DNA of 64,000 bases from NCBI GenBank assembly GCA_011319805.1, contig SJRY01000302.1, forward strand, positions 310,001 through 374,000. Direction: 5' to 3'. The position numbers and the translations under genes are program-made. Shown here piece after piece: positions 1-10,500 of the stretch; the first letter of the stretch is position 1, and each line of letters opens with the position of its first letter. Origin of the DNA: Macrocybe gigantea. Taxonomy: Eukaryota > Basidiomycota > Agaricomycetes > Agaricales > Callistosporiaceae. The notes below the pieces were generated by a model. The model was not told the origin of the DNA, did no database searches, and saw only the letters and a list, made by a program, of their open reading frames with translations.

Positions 1-467
1 GCGTGCATCCGACGATGCCGGCGAAGCACAGAAGAATATCCACTCCTCCGAGCTCGCTCACCGTCTGGTCAACGCCAGCCTGTACCGCCTGAGGGTCAGT
101 TACGTCTACGGGGATGGTCAGGACGTTCGAGGCGGAAAAGTCCCTGCGCAGCGCATCGATGGCACCCTGCGACGACGCGAAGGACGATTCTACATCGAAC
201 AGGGCCAAGCCAGACAGACCGTGCTCGAGGAGAGCGCGGGCAGCTGCAAGGGCGAGGTTCCCTGCTCCGCCCGTGACTGTGATGAGAGTAAGATCGTGGT
301 TTCGTAGGCGCCAGTGGTTTAGGCTCACCGATTGCGTTTCCTTTGACGGAGAAACGCCATGCAGCTCGCTCAGAGGGACTCAGGGAGGGATCAATCAGAA
401 TCGGACGCGTCAAAGGATTCGATGCGTCTGATAGTTTCATGTACGGCAGGACTCTGCTGTGGGCCAT
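1..467 (-). CDS. Short-chain dehydrogenase/reductase (sorbose-reductase-like), 3' part outside the window
   Basis: An NAD(P)-dependent oxidoreductase of the SDR superfamily, cut off by the window edge. Exon 1 is 329-467 and starts at ATG 467. A 52-nt GT-AG intron occupies 277-328 and exon 2 runs from 276 off the left edge. Splicing joins ..FSVKGNAI to VTGGAGNLALAAARALLEHG, the glycine-rich cofactor loop of the Rossmann fold. It is followed by the Asp-Val-Thr-Asp segment (VDVTDP) and by the strand leading to the NAG-like motif, here LLCFAGIVG. The catalytic Tyr-xxx-Lys lies outside the window. The short leader before the fold resembles fungal L-xylulose/sorbose reductase and arabinitol dehydrogenase relatives, but substrate cannot be read from this fragment. 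It is divergent from DHH1. An alternative start is the Met at 440. Confidence 0.8.
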
Positions 468-846
468 TGGGACTTGACTGTGTCTGGATTTTACATGATT
501 CCAATAGAAGGCGTTGAAAAATGACCGTGCGAAAATGAGCCACAGGTCTTTGCAAGTCGTCTTTTTGCTCCTCACCCAATCCACCTGGTCATTGCTTCCA
601 ACTCAAACATCGCCCAACTTTCCCAACAACACCCTTAACAGCTCTCACTCGCATTAAAGCCTCGCGCACGTCGTCCTCGCAACCGCAGCTGAACTATCAC
701 ACTCCTGAGCGCCGAAACCAACCCGAATCTCAGACCTTGTCCCATTTTCTTCCACTACTTCCGCCTCTGCCTCTGCTGCACGCGCCATATCGCCATTACC
801 AAGAACTCAAATCCTCAAAACCAAGCTTTTATTGACCTTCTTCCCC
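468..846. other. Divergent intergenic region, SDR / DHH1
   Basis: About 380 bases separate two divergently transcribed genes. The half next to DHH1 is pyrimidine-rich (700-846), as is common for fungal 5' leaders. I see no convincing TATA box and no further gene. Shared promoter elements are likely here by position only. Confidence 0.5.
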
Positions 847-2501
847 ATGTCGCAAACAGGACCATCAACATCCTCGACGTGAGCACCGCTTTTTCTATGT
901 CTATCTGCCGTCGCACCAGAGCTGACACCGATCCCAGACCCTCCGTCAACGACTCTTGGAAAGCCGGCCTCCGCCCGCCTCCAAAAGACGTCCGCCCCCA
1001 GACAGAAGATGTGACCGCCACAAAGGGCCTCGAGTTCGAGGACATGGAACTGCGGCGGGAGCTTCTCATGGGCATCTTCGAGGCCGGCTTCGAGAGGCCT
1101 TCACCGATACAAGAAGAGGCCATCCCCATCGCGCTCCAGAAACGCGATATCCTCGCTCGTGCCAAAAATGGTACGGGCAAAACCGCCGCGTTCGTCATCC
1201 CAACCCTGCAGCAGGTCGACGTCGCCAAGAGCAAGATCCAGGCACTCCTCCTCGTACCGACGCGCGAACTCGCCCTCCAGACCTCCCAAGTTTGCAAGAT
1301 TCTTGGCAAGCATATGGGCCTCCAGGTCATGGTTACCACCGGTGGTACCACTCTCAAGGACGATATCCTTCGACTCTCCGATACCGTGCATGTCCTTGTC
1401 GGCACGCCAGGCCGCATCCTCGACCTGGCGAGCAAGGGCGTGGCTGACCTAAGCGAATGTCCCGTCTTTGTCATGGACGAAGCCGATAAACTACTCTCCC
1501 CTGAATTCGCCCCCGTCATGGAACAACTGCTAGCCTATCTCCCTGCCGAGCGTCAAGTCATGCTCTTCAGCGCCACTTTCCCCATGATCGTGAAGGACTT
1601 TAAAGTATGCTCCACTCCTGTCATGGGTCGCAGGTGCCTTGATCTGACAGCTGTCGTTGTGCAGGATAAACACATGAGGTCTCCTTATGAGATCAACCTC
1701 ATGGACGAGCTGACCCTTCGCGGCGTTACGCAATATTACGCCTATGTCGAAGAACGGCAAAAAGTGCATTGCTTGAACACGCTTTTCTCCCGAGTAAGTC
1801 TGATGCAGCCATGTCAGCCTCGATCAATTCCCTGAAACCGTTTGTTTCAGTTACAAATCAACCAATCCATCATCTTTTGTAACTCTACCAACCGCGTAGA
1901 GCTCCTTGCAAAGAAAGTGACGGAGCTCGGATATTCGTGCTTCTACTCGCACGCAAAGATGCTACAGTCGCACCGAAATCGCGTCTTCCACGACTTCCGT
2001 AACGGCGTCTGCCGAAACCTCGTCTGTTCCGACCTCCTCACCCGTGGAATCGATATCCAGGCCGTGAACGTCGTCATCAACTTTGACTTTCCAAAGAACA
2101 GCGAAACATACCTGCATCGCATAGGCCGCTCGGGTCGTTTCGGCCACCTAGGTCTCGCCATCAACCTCGTCACGTACGAGGACAGGTTCAATCTGTACAG
2201 AATCGAGCAGGAGCTCGGTACAGAGATTCAGCCCATCCCTCAGCACATTGACAAAGGCCTCTACGTCGCACCCTCTCTTCCCGACGAGCCCCTGCCGCAG
2301 AAGCAACAACAACAGCAGCAAAGGCAGCAAGCTACCCCCTTTCAACCTGCTCGCCAGGTGCAGCCGAACGCGATGCCAGCGCAGGTTGTGTACCAGAGCA
2401 ACGGACAGCAGCCACAGCAAGTTCGGCAGAACGGCGCGGCGACCAACCCAAGAGGACAACCTCAACAAAGTTATCGAGGCGGCGCGCCGGTAGCTCGATG
2501 A
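847..2501 (+). CDS. dhh1: DEAD-box RNA helicase Dhh1 (DDX6/Rck family)
   Basis: A cytoplasmic ATP-dependent RNA helicase that promotes decapping and translational repression in P-bodies. Exons are 847-878, 938-1604, 1665-1793 and 1851-2501, all with GT-AG introns of 57-60 nt, giving 492 residues. The first exon (32 nt) supplies [10 protein letters not shown] before the conserved core. Motifs appear in order: Q motif (near 66), AKNGTGKT (86-93), PTRELALQ (118-125), TGGT, TPGR (167-170), DEAD (191-194), SAT (222-224), the motif V region TRGID and HRIGRSGR (365-372). The last 90 residues are low complexity, rich in Gln, Asn and Pro, including a polyglutamine run. Such tails are usual in fungal Dhh1 and are linked to condensate formation. 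Start choice rests on the phase of the first intron. An unspliced reading from 879 would use a GTG codon inside that intron. Confidence 0.95.
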
Positions 2502-3262
2502 TCTCTGCGTCCTTGCTTTGTGTGTGTGCGGTGGCCTCCATACTCAAACCCGACAAAAACACGCGCGTTCCGCATCCCTCATCTCGTTCAGCCCTTACCT
2601 TTTCTTTATCTAAACTGAATGGCGACTAATCCGTCCGCGCTCGTTTCTTATCCCCCCCCTCGTCTATATCAAGCCTGGGCGTCCGAAAGCATATATCAAT
2701 TTTTTCCGGGCTATCGGCCGTCATTCATATCATCAGCTCATCCTTGCTTGCCCCCTCTTTCGCTGCTGCCATTCTTCTATTCTACTGTCATTGTATAAGC
2801 AACGTTATATTTCCCCCGTTAAATGTCGATGGTTCCGAGATGATCTGTGGGACTGAGTGTGTTTGTCGGAGGTGGATCTGGAGGCATGTGTAGTGTATGT
2901 AGGTAGACACATCGGACGAGCATTGTAGCTGAATCTCTTTCCTGATGTGCGAATTGTGTCCGAGTCCGCCGCATCACGATTGCGTGACAGCGCGTGCATG
3001 GATGACCGCAACATCCACCCACAAACAGGCTCGCCTACGTGAGTCCCCAAGTCATATCCTCGACGTAAACGATACGAACTTTGTCGGACGTTAATCTCTT
3101 CAAAAACAAACCGACCGGGCCACGCGCACCAGGGGGAAAAAAAAAAAGATTGACCAAAAAAAAATAAGGAAAAAAATTTCGCGGATCTGCAAATATCCGT
3201 CCTCGATTGAGCGGAGGAGTCGGCGCTGCTAGCACAGGCAAAACGGAAGCCCAGGCCCAACG
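2502..3262. other. Intergenic region after DHH1
   Basis: This holds the probable DHH1 3' UTR and the upstream region of the glycosyltransferase gene. Short A runs lie at 3136-3175. No additional gene is supported. Confidence 0.5.
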
Positions 3263-4831
3263 ATGGCGGCGCGAGGCGGGTCGGAACGCCTCAGGCTGCC
3301 CATGTACGCATTCCCGGAATCCTCGAGCTCGCCGCGGCTCCGGTCGCTGCCAGTTCACCGCCACGACGACGCCGCGCGGTATCCCATGTCTCTGACGACT
3401 CACGACCCAGACGACGACCCCTCTTATACCCCCTATTTATCGCCTCCTCTGCCCACATACCGCTCGCGGGGACGCCGCTGGCTAGCCGGCTTCGCCACGC
3501 CCGCGCGCCGCCGCACGCTCCGGACGTTCCTCAAGTTCGCGTTGCCCTCGACGTTGCTTCTTCTTCTTCTCGGGCTCTACCTCTACGAACCGCACATCGA
3601 GCTCGCGTTCTACCCACGCGCGTGGGTCAAATCGGAGATTGAGCCCGTCGCGCCGCTCTCGGGGTGCTTCGACCCCGCGCGTGTCAGCCCGCGGTACAAC
3701 CTCTCCGAAGCACTCTACGGGCGTCGGCGCACCGAGGTGCAAGCGGGTATGCCGCTGCGTCTGGGACTCGATTGCTACGACTTCGCAGGCACGATCCAGC
3801 CGAGCAGGGAGGACCGTCATGGGCACGGATGGGTCCCGCCTGACGCGCGCACGCAGTTCCACACGTACTGGCGGACGGACCTCGTGCCGTTCGGTCCGCG
3901 CCAGGAGTGGATGCTAAAGTCCTTTTTCGCGACGCAGGATCTCGCCGCGTCGCGCCTCGTCCTGTGGTCCAACGGCGACCTCAGCCACAACGACATCCTC
4001 CGCAAGTACCTCGCGCGCTACCCCGAGTCGTTCGCGCTTCGCGTTGTCGATGTCCCCACTCTCGCGCGCTCGACGGAGCTCGATGGGAGTGAGCTGCTCA
4101 AGATGAAGGACAAGAAGGCGTGGGTGGATGGGGACTTGGTGCGGCTGCTGCTCTTGTGGACCTATGGTGGCGTATGGGTGGACATGGACTCTCTCTTGAC
4201 AAGGGACTTGGGGCCTCTACTGGAACACGAGTTTGTGACGCAGTGGGACTGCTATGGTGCGTTCTGTACAGTACTGGTTGTTCTGACATCCCGGAACTCA
4301 CTGCCGGACACCAGACAAAATCTACGAACCCCTGAACGGAGCGCTCATGCGCTTTCGGCAACACTCGCCCTACCTCTGCGAGGCATTCCACATCATGGCC
4401 ACGTCCCCGCCTCCACGCACGCACTCGACGGACTGGGGCGGGCTGCTCTACTTCAAGCTTTGGCGACGACTCGTCGCGCACTCGATCCCTCCGTTCAAGA
4501 TCCTCCCCTTCTGCTTCAGCGACGGTCGTTCGTGCCGCTTGGACAATCGCCTCCCCGATCCCTTCGCTCCGACAACAAAAACGGGCGCTGGACCATGGGC
4601 CTTGGCTTGGAAGAAAGCGGCGGCCTCGACGAGATCCTCGGCAAAGTCTTTGGCGTGCACTTGCACAACCAGTGGGACAAGATGTTTCCGCCCGGCGGCT
4701 GGGTGGATCGACTGTTGCTGAGGAGGTATGATCTGAAACTGGCCATGAGGGATCCCGACTTCGTGTCTCGCGACGGCGGAGACGATAATGAGGACGTCCG
4801 AGAGCAGGCCGGCGGGCTGTTAGGAGCCTAG
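3263..4831 (+). CDS. GT32-type glycosyltransferase (DXD sugar-binding domain) with an apparent -1 frameshift
   Basis: A predicted type II Golgi membrane enzyme that transfers a sugar from a nucleotide donor. A hydrophobic anchor (PSTLLLLLLGLYLY, near residue 95) is followed by a lumenal catalytic domain. The DXD region WTYGGVWVDMDSLLTRDL lies near residue 310 and the C-terminal region contains HLHNQWDK. A 58-nt intron at 4257-4314 splits an Asp codon and restores ..WDCYDKIYEPLNGALMRF. Downstream, the conserved-looking FCFSDGRSCRLDNRLPDPF is in one frame but the following GRWTMGLGLEESGGLDEIL and the rest are in another. One base is missing near 4565, as if CC became C in TTCGCTCC. An intron from about 4525 to a GAAG acceptor near 4611 would also restore phase but would delete the conserved block. 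Alternative starts are at 3302 and 3386. Family call is firm; integrity is not. Confidence 0.75.
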   Translation: MAARGGSERLRLPMYAFPESSSSPRLRSLPVHRHDDAARYPMSLTTHDPDDDPSYTPYLSPPLPTYRSRGRRWLAGFATPARRRTLRTFLKFALPSTLLLLLLGLYLYEPHIELAFYPRAWVKSEIEPVAPLSGCFDPARVSPRYNLSEALYGRRRTEVQAGMPLRLGLDCYDFAGTIQPSREDRHGHGWVPPDARTQFHTYWRTDLVPFGPRQEWMLKSFFATQDLAASRLVLWSNGDLSHNDILRKYLARYPESFALRVVDVPTLARSTELDGSELLKMKDKKAWVDGDLVRLLLLWTYGGVWVDMDSLLTRDLGPLLEHEFVTQWDCYGAFCTVLVVLTSRNSLPDTRQNLRTPERSAHALSATLALPLRGIPHHGHVPASTHALDGLGRAALLQALATTRRALDPSVQDPPLLLQRRSFVPLGQSPPRSLRSDNKNGRWTMGLGLEESGGLDEILGKVFGVHLHNQWDKMFPPGGWVDRLLLRRYDLKLAMRDPDFVSRDGGDDNEDVREQAGGLLGA

Positions 4832-5118
4832 GGTTGCTAACTGACACATTGCAAGACTACTATTTTCATTTAATGCCGGATACTTGTACATTGCTTGCGA
4901 TCTCTTTATTCTGTAGGTGCTTATATAGACCTCACGATTTTGCTCGCTTTCTAGCTCTAAAGGCCAGTAAGCTGGATTGTTTATTTGATGTAGCTTCGAC
5001 AAAGACAATTTTCCTATATGCGAAAAGACACCTGGCTCAGCATAACAGGACGTCCAACAGCCTGGCACGCTGGTAAACTCTTATTGCCCGGCTCGCATTT
5101 CGCAGCCTTTTTCCACCC

Positions 5119-5676
5119 TCAGTCCAGTGACGGCATACGTCGAGCCGCTTTCCCGTCGTTCCGTACATGCTGGGCCAATTTTTCGAGCAGCTTGGAGTCT
5201 CTCCAACGTTCGGGTGGCGTCCTCTTGCCAGTCGACCAGTAATAAATGTCCCAATCTGGTTCATCCAGCAGCTATACACAAAAAAGAACCCAATCATTCA
5301 TTCATTCATTCACCGGATGCAGCGGGAGCGGCAAACAAAAACGCACCCTATCATACTCCTTGAGCTCCGCCTCGCTCATCGTGTCCAGATTCTCCTTCGC
5401 AAACGTGCTCAAGAGCAGGTCGCTCTCTAGCGTGCCGCGCTTGCGCGACTGGTACACGAGCCGCGCGCGCATGGTCTCGATGGACTCGTTCGGCCGTGGT
5501 AGAGGAGTCGGCGCGGGCAGGTCGGCAGGGGTCTGCGTGGAGGCCAGGTGCTCGGGGGTGTTCACTAGCGGCCATGGGTCGGCGCGTGCGATCGAGGAGG
5601 ACGCGAGGAGACGCCGCGCGGGCCAGCGACGCTGACGATGCGGGATTGTAGCACAGCGACGGAAAGCCTGCAACAT
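5119..5676 (-). CDS. sdh5: Succinate dehydrogenase assembly factor 2 (Sdh5/SdhAF2)
   Basis: A mitochondrial matrix protein needed for covalent FAD attachment to the flavoprotein subunit of complex II. Exon 1 is 5347-5676, a 75-nt GT-AG intron is 5272-5346 and exon 2 is 5119-5271, giving 160 residues. An Arg-rich N-terminus ([20 protein letters not shown]) looks like a mitochondrial targeting sequence. The family core follows: [18 protein letters not shown], then [19 protein letters not shown], then across the intron [20 protein letters not shown]. Length matches the family. The intron contains a short CATT-type microsatellite near 5295-5315. The gene is convergent with the GT32 gene. Confidence in identity is high because the YQSRKRG and DWDIYYW blocks are both present. 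Confidence 0.93.
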
Positions 5677-5927
5677 GGTTCCTCACCAACACCCTCTGCT
5701 ATTACGTAATAGCTATTTGCAGCCCACACTGCGTCCTAGAACCACTTTCTTCTCTGTTCCAGGCCAGCTTATATTCTAACGATCCCTTTGCTCCTAGAAA
5801 GTCGTCGTCCCTTTCAGGTGAGTAGCAATCGTCGAAGGCTCTGCTGTCTGCAAGGCAGGGTTGATGCATAACTTCTAGGTTTCCCCAAATAACGAATAAA
5901 AACCCAAGCCAGAAAAAAAGGATTAGT

Positions 5928-7553
5928 CTAAAGTATATATAATTCACAAAACAGATTAGTTTTGATGTCAAGTCCTTTTGCCATCCGAAACATGACAATG
6001 TTGGACGTCAGACTCGAGAACTGAAAGAAAAGAGAGGTCAAAAACCAATCTAGGAACAGACGCTCGAGACTCACCCCGTTGCCCACAAACACTTCCGCCT
6101 TTTCCGCGATGGCCATGTCGACCGCCATAGCGACATAGCTCTGCGCCGCGTCCAGCTGGATGTCCAAGCTGCTCTTCAGATCCTCCCACCCGTCCTTCTG
6201 CAGCGCGCTCTTCAGCCCGTTGAGCCACCAGCCCCACGCATTCGTGAGCACGTACACCCTCTTCAGGCCAGGATTCTCCTGCCTGACGGCCCTCAGCCTC
6301 TCCACGATCTGCTCCACGGTCGGCAGGCAGTGTCGCAGGTAGTACGCCATGTGGGCCTCGTGCGCGCTATCGCCCTCGTACGGCGTCGGGTCGAATTTGT
6401 CGGGAAGCGAAGGATACTGGTTCAGACCGTTGTAGAGGCTGTGCCAGTTAGCCAGGCGTGGACAGTGCCGCTTATAATCCCCGCGCCGGAGATGCAGCGC
6501 GACGAGGCCGGACATTGTCGAGTTTGATGAAGGATCGTAAAGTGATTTTACGGACGCAGGTTGAAGAATGACGAAATTGCGTGTGACTGCGATTGGACCA
6601 GTGGAGACCACACAAAATCTTGCAGCGTAGGCGATTTGGACAGTCCTGGCCACATTGATATGATTCGTGGACTGCCAAAGAAGCTATGACAGGATAAGCT
6701 ATTGAAATATCGCAAAGACGACCTGCGTACTTTCTGTCAAAGATGGGCTTGTCCGTCATGTCTATCTCTATGCATTGATCTTGAATGTCCTTCAACTGGT
6801 TTATCCAGTACTTGACAATTTCACTCCCTTCGCTGTCGCTGGGGTTATCTTTTGAAGTAATGGTACGTCGTTTTTCAGGCGGACAAATGCGTTCCCAGAA
6901 TTCGTAGCTGATGGCGCGTGAGCGCGGGGCGGGTCCTCCAGCAGTCTGCCCGGATATGAAAGCATTCAAGGGCATTCGTACAGGTCGTAAAGCAAAGTCG
7001 TAGAGCGTGTAGGGGAAAGGCAAATGGGACCAGATGTAGTCTTCAAACACAAATGATCGATTGGCAGCATATGCCATGTACGACAAGAATAGTCTGGAGA
7101 TGATGAAAATGAAACGTGTTATTTTTCATAGTATGGGAAGAGTGTCAGTTGAAGATACTCACATCTCTTGCAATATGTTGTTTAGACCATGCCCCACAAC
7201 TGCCCACGAATCCTTAGATACATCTCAGGTTCTTGCATGGCTCTCGTCAGATTATGCTGCGGCAACATTTTCTCAAAAGTCCGTATATCTTCGAAATTAG
7301 GGGGTATGCCAGATAACAAGACTCCAAAGACTAGCAGGAAGGGTATAACAGCCAGGAATAAGAGGATTCGGCGTAAAGTAAGGAAGTGAAGACATGTTTT
7401 CAGCCTCAAGCGGCGCAAGCCGCTCCTGCTGCGCGGGGCTGTCGATATCCCATTGGAACGGGGCTCGTTTGGGAGTAGTTCGTAGTCCTCTTCTGAATAT
7501 CGACGTTCAGGACTGTCGTTAAAGCGCCGTGAGATTCCTCGCCATAAATCCAT
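5928..7553 (-). CDS. O-fucosyltransferase-like protein (HxRRGD motif), with two apparent -1 frameshifts
   Basis: A predicted type II membrane glycosyltransferase of the GDP-fucose O-fucosyltransferase type found widely in basidiomycetes. Proposed exons are 7163-7553, 6731-7093, 6075-6683 and 5928-6020, with GT-AG introns of 69, 47 and 54 nt. An anchor (RRILLFLAVIPFLLVFGVLLSG) lies at residues 61-82. Recognisable blocks include GHGLNNILQE, YIWSHLPFPYTLYDFALRP, LHLRRGDYKRHC (the nucleotide-sugar motif) and the C-terminal FSSLTSNIVMFRMAKG. Two places lack one base: near 7194, between LRIRGQLWG and HGLNN in a GGGG/CCCC run, and near 6589, between DFVWSPLVQS and VTRNFVILQP. Exon phases are consistent only if one base is restored at each site. 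Either the gene is decaying or the sequence carries homopolymer errors. Start is taken as MDLWRGISRRF at 7553. Confidence 0.7.
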
Positions 7554-10500
7554 GGCATATGCGGTCCTGTAGACGGAATTGAAGACTCTGCAAGGACGGG
7601 TCAAGACGAGGAAAGACCTGACCAAGCCAGGGCCAGCAAAAAAAGCGAGTCCGCAGCTCACCGTGGCTTCCCGACCGCTGCGCCGATGTGTCGCGCTGTT
7701 GATGCTGCGTCACCACGCTCAATGACTTGTTCTGCGTAGAACGTCAAGAAACGTCGAGGGTGTGCATACACGCTCTGTGATGACGAAGAGATGGGCGGGG
7801 ATAATGAGCTCGCTTGGCCGCTGGCAGTCGTCAGCACTGCTGTTGCATCGACTACCAAAACGGGAAAGATCCGGCAAAACCTATTTATGCGCTTATATTT
7901 AGGATCCATCATCGCCTCGATTGGATATGGCGATGCTGAGTGCTGGTCAACTTTTCATCACAAAAGCACAGCAGCTTTGGCCTCTTGTTTCCTTGGCGGT
8001 TACGAAAACATAGTAGGCCATGGTAGATCCGAGCTGGTTCGACTTAACAGATAGGGCAGAACGAATATCAAAATGTAACAAGCTGCGGCCAAGCAACTGC
8101 GACGCGCCGACAACAGCATCATCTGTGGCATGATGGCCAAGGGAAACACGTTGTCCGACCTTCACGTGGGGAATCCATCAAAATTGCAACAAAGTTTCCT
8201 CCTGCACAATCTAGCTCGAGCTCGTACCATCCGCCTTCTCCAGATCGTTGATCAAATGGGTTTTGGTATCACGCGTCTGAAGTTTAACTTTCTACATTCC
8301 TCGAATGCGCTGCCGTTCCCTAGACGTGTCGTCGCATCCCGCCTTGCTGCTGCAGTTCAAGTCTGGTTTTGACGATACCCGAATCGTCCACAGGTGATCA
8401 GGCGTGCCCCGCTTACAATGCAAATATAACGAAATCAACGGCCTCTCTTGACCTACGACTTTTCAACGCATCGTACGCGCGCCAAGATGAAATAACGTTT
8501 CACCTTATTTCCAAGTTTTGCATCAGTTTTAGGGACGCTCTGAAGCACGGGTTGCAAGCACATTCTGAAGCCGAAACTCGGACCGTCAGGAATTCACAAT
8601 TAACCGCATCTGATGGCAGCCTCGATGAACAGTCCGCCAGCCTTACCTCTTCGCATATCCATCCCATAGCTCAAGAGCTCCACACATGCACTTTTGATGC
8701 ACGTTCGATATGCGTATCTTCATTACCGCTTCAAGGACTCGACCGCAATCCGGAAAACGGGGTTTGGTTTCACACCTTCCTTCCCTACCTTCGTCTTCTC
8801 TACTCCTATAAACGATATTCTCCCGACATGGGTGATGGATCCCTTTCATGGACGACAGTGCCGGCCTTGGAATGCACCCTACACGTGGCCGAGACGTTGG
8901 CCAGGGCGTCACTCCACCTTCAAACGCCCCGCAGACCGCCTCGCGCTAGACCGTCTTCGGTTTGTCCTCTGCGTGAGGTCTTTGCACCCTTAAACGATAT
9001 AGGCTCGAGCTTGAATGGACGGATCAATGATCAACCGACGTGTGTTGGCCTTTCCTTCGGAGAACGATGATTCTCACCCCAGTTGCCCACACCACCACGG
9101 TTGCATCTCAGGCTCGATCAATTGCTTCTATACCTCACCCCACGTGGGGCATAAAGCTAAGCCGCGTTCATGACATCCTCCACAGAAGCTCGTCTAGCAC
9201 GTGAGTGAACAGATACCCACTTGTCTGCTTGAGTGGGAAGGAATGAACTCGACATCGCGGACTGCTCCACCCCATCAGCGGAATCTCTTTATTTTCTGAC
9301 TCAGCGGTAGTCCATTTCGCGGGAGAGGAAATATCAGCAAGAACAGAAGTCCGCGAAGGAGTCCGAACGAACACTGAAACGCTGCCGAAGTTGCCCAAGA
9401 TTCCTTCCAAAAAAATCCTTTGAAACCAATTTATATGTCCCTGTGATGTCAGGCCTGTCGTCAACCTCTCAGACCCTTTCCAGTCCTTCAGCCGTACTAC
9501 ACCTCCATTCCTGTATCGATGGGTCTCCAATTTTCGCACTCCGCGGCGGTCGACAGAGCGTCCTCCGAGACGACAAAGACAAAAGATAAAAACTTCCAGT
9601 GTCCTTGTCAATCGCTGACAGTTGCCAGGCTGGCCAAGCGACGCTCGACGTTTCGACGCGAAATGTCCCTGTGTCCAAGGTCAGAACCATGGCCGCCGGG
9701 ACAAGCCTTCGTTCTTGACATAAACAGCATGAGCTCAACGATGTTCGCCTCTTTTCTGTTTTGATTGCACATAGTCTTGACTGAAATCTGCTCATGCAGG
9801 AATTCAGAGAAAACAACCCCTGGCTTTCATATGTACATATACAGCATGCATGGCGGCGTATAACCGGCGCCGAAGCCCCCACTCCATACATGGTCGTAAG
9901 ACAAGCGTCCTTTGTCATTTTACATATCACCTGCTGTCGGCCCCGGCTCGTATCTCCGTCGCCATTTGACCAACGTTCTTCAGATACTCGACGATTATCC
10001 CAAGCAAGCCCTGGCGAAGACGAGGCGCGCGAAGTAACCAAAAATGGAATCCACAAGCAGAGATTGGGTCGGAAACGAGCATCACGAGCCCTGGAACGTT
10101 TCATCTGACATCTGTCTATCCATATCTACGTCCAGTGAACAAGATTACAGTCGCTCGAAAGCAAAGAAAAATAGAAACAACCAAACAGGGTCTGCGCCAC
10201 CATCCTCAGGTTTGCACTCGAAGGGGACATGGGACATTTGCATGTCGCCCTTCCTGGTGATGACTCTGGCTGCCGGTCCGTACCTCCACATTGTTTGACA
10301 CCCAATTCACGTTCTTAGTAGCATTCAGTCCAGAGGAATGCTTTCGCCCGAAAAGTTCGCAATAATCAAACGGTCATTTCGTCTGACAGGGCAGGCATTT
10401 CTTGTGATCCAGAGTCGCCAACTCCCCCTCCCTTCCCCGATGCATTGAGACCAAACTCTTTCAAGTTCCTTTTCGGAGTTTGTCACAGAAACAAACGCAA

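Noticed and set aside
5293..5315. CATT microsatellite as a functional element
   Set aside because: Four or so short units inside the SDHAF2 intron; ordinary slippage is sufficient.
8369..9070. 233-codon plus-strand open frame
   Set aside because: No domain, no splice context and no conserved-looking blocks. It is not above what is expected in 12 kb of open DNA.
9469..10104. 211-codon minus-strand open frame
   Set aside because: Composition rich in Arg, Ser and Cys without pattern, overlapping plus-strand frames of similar length.
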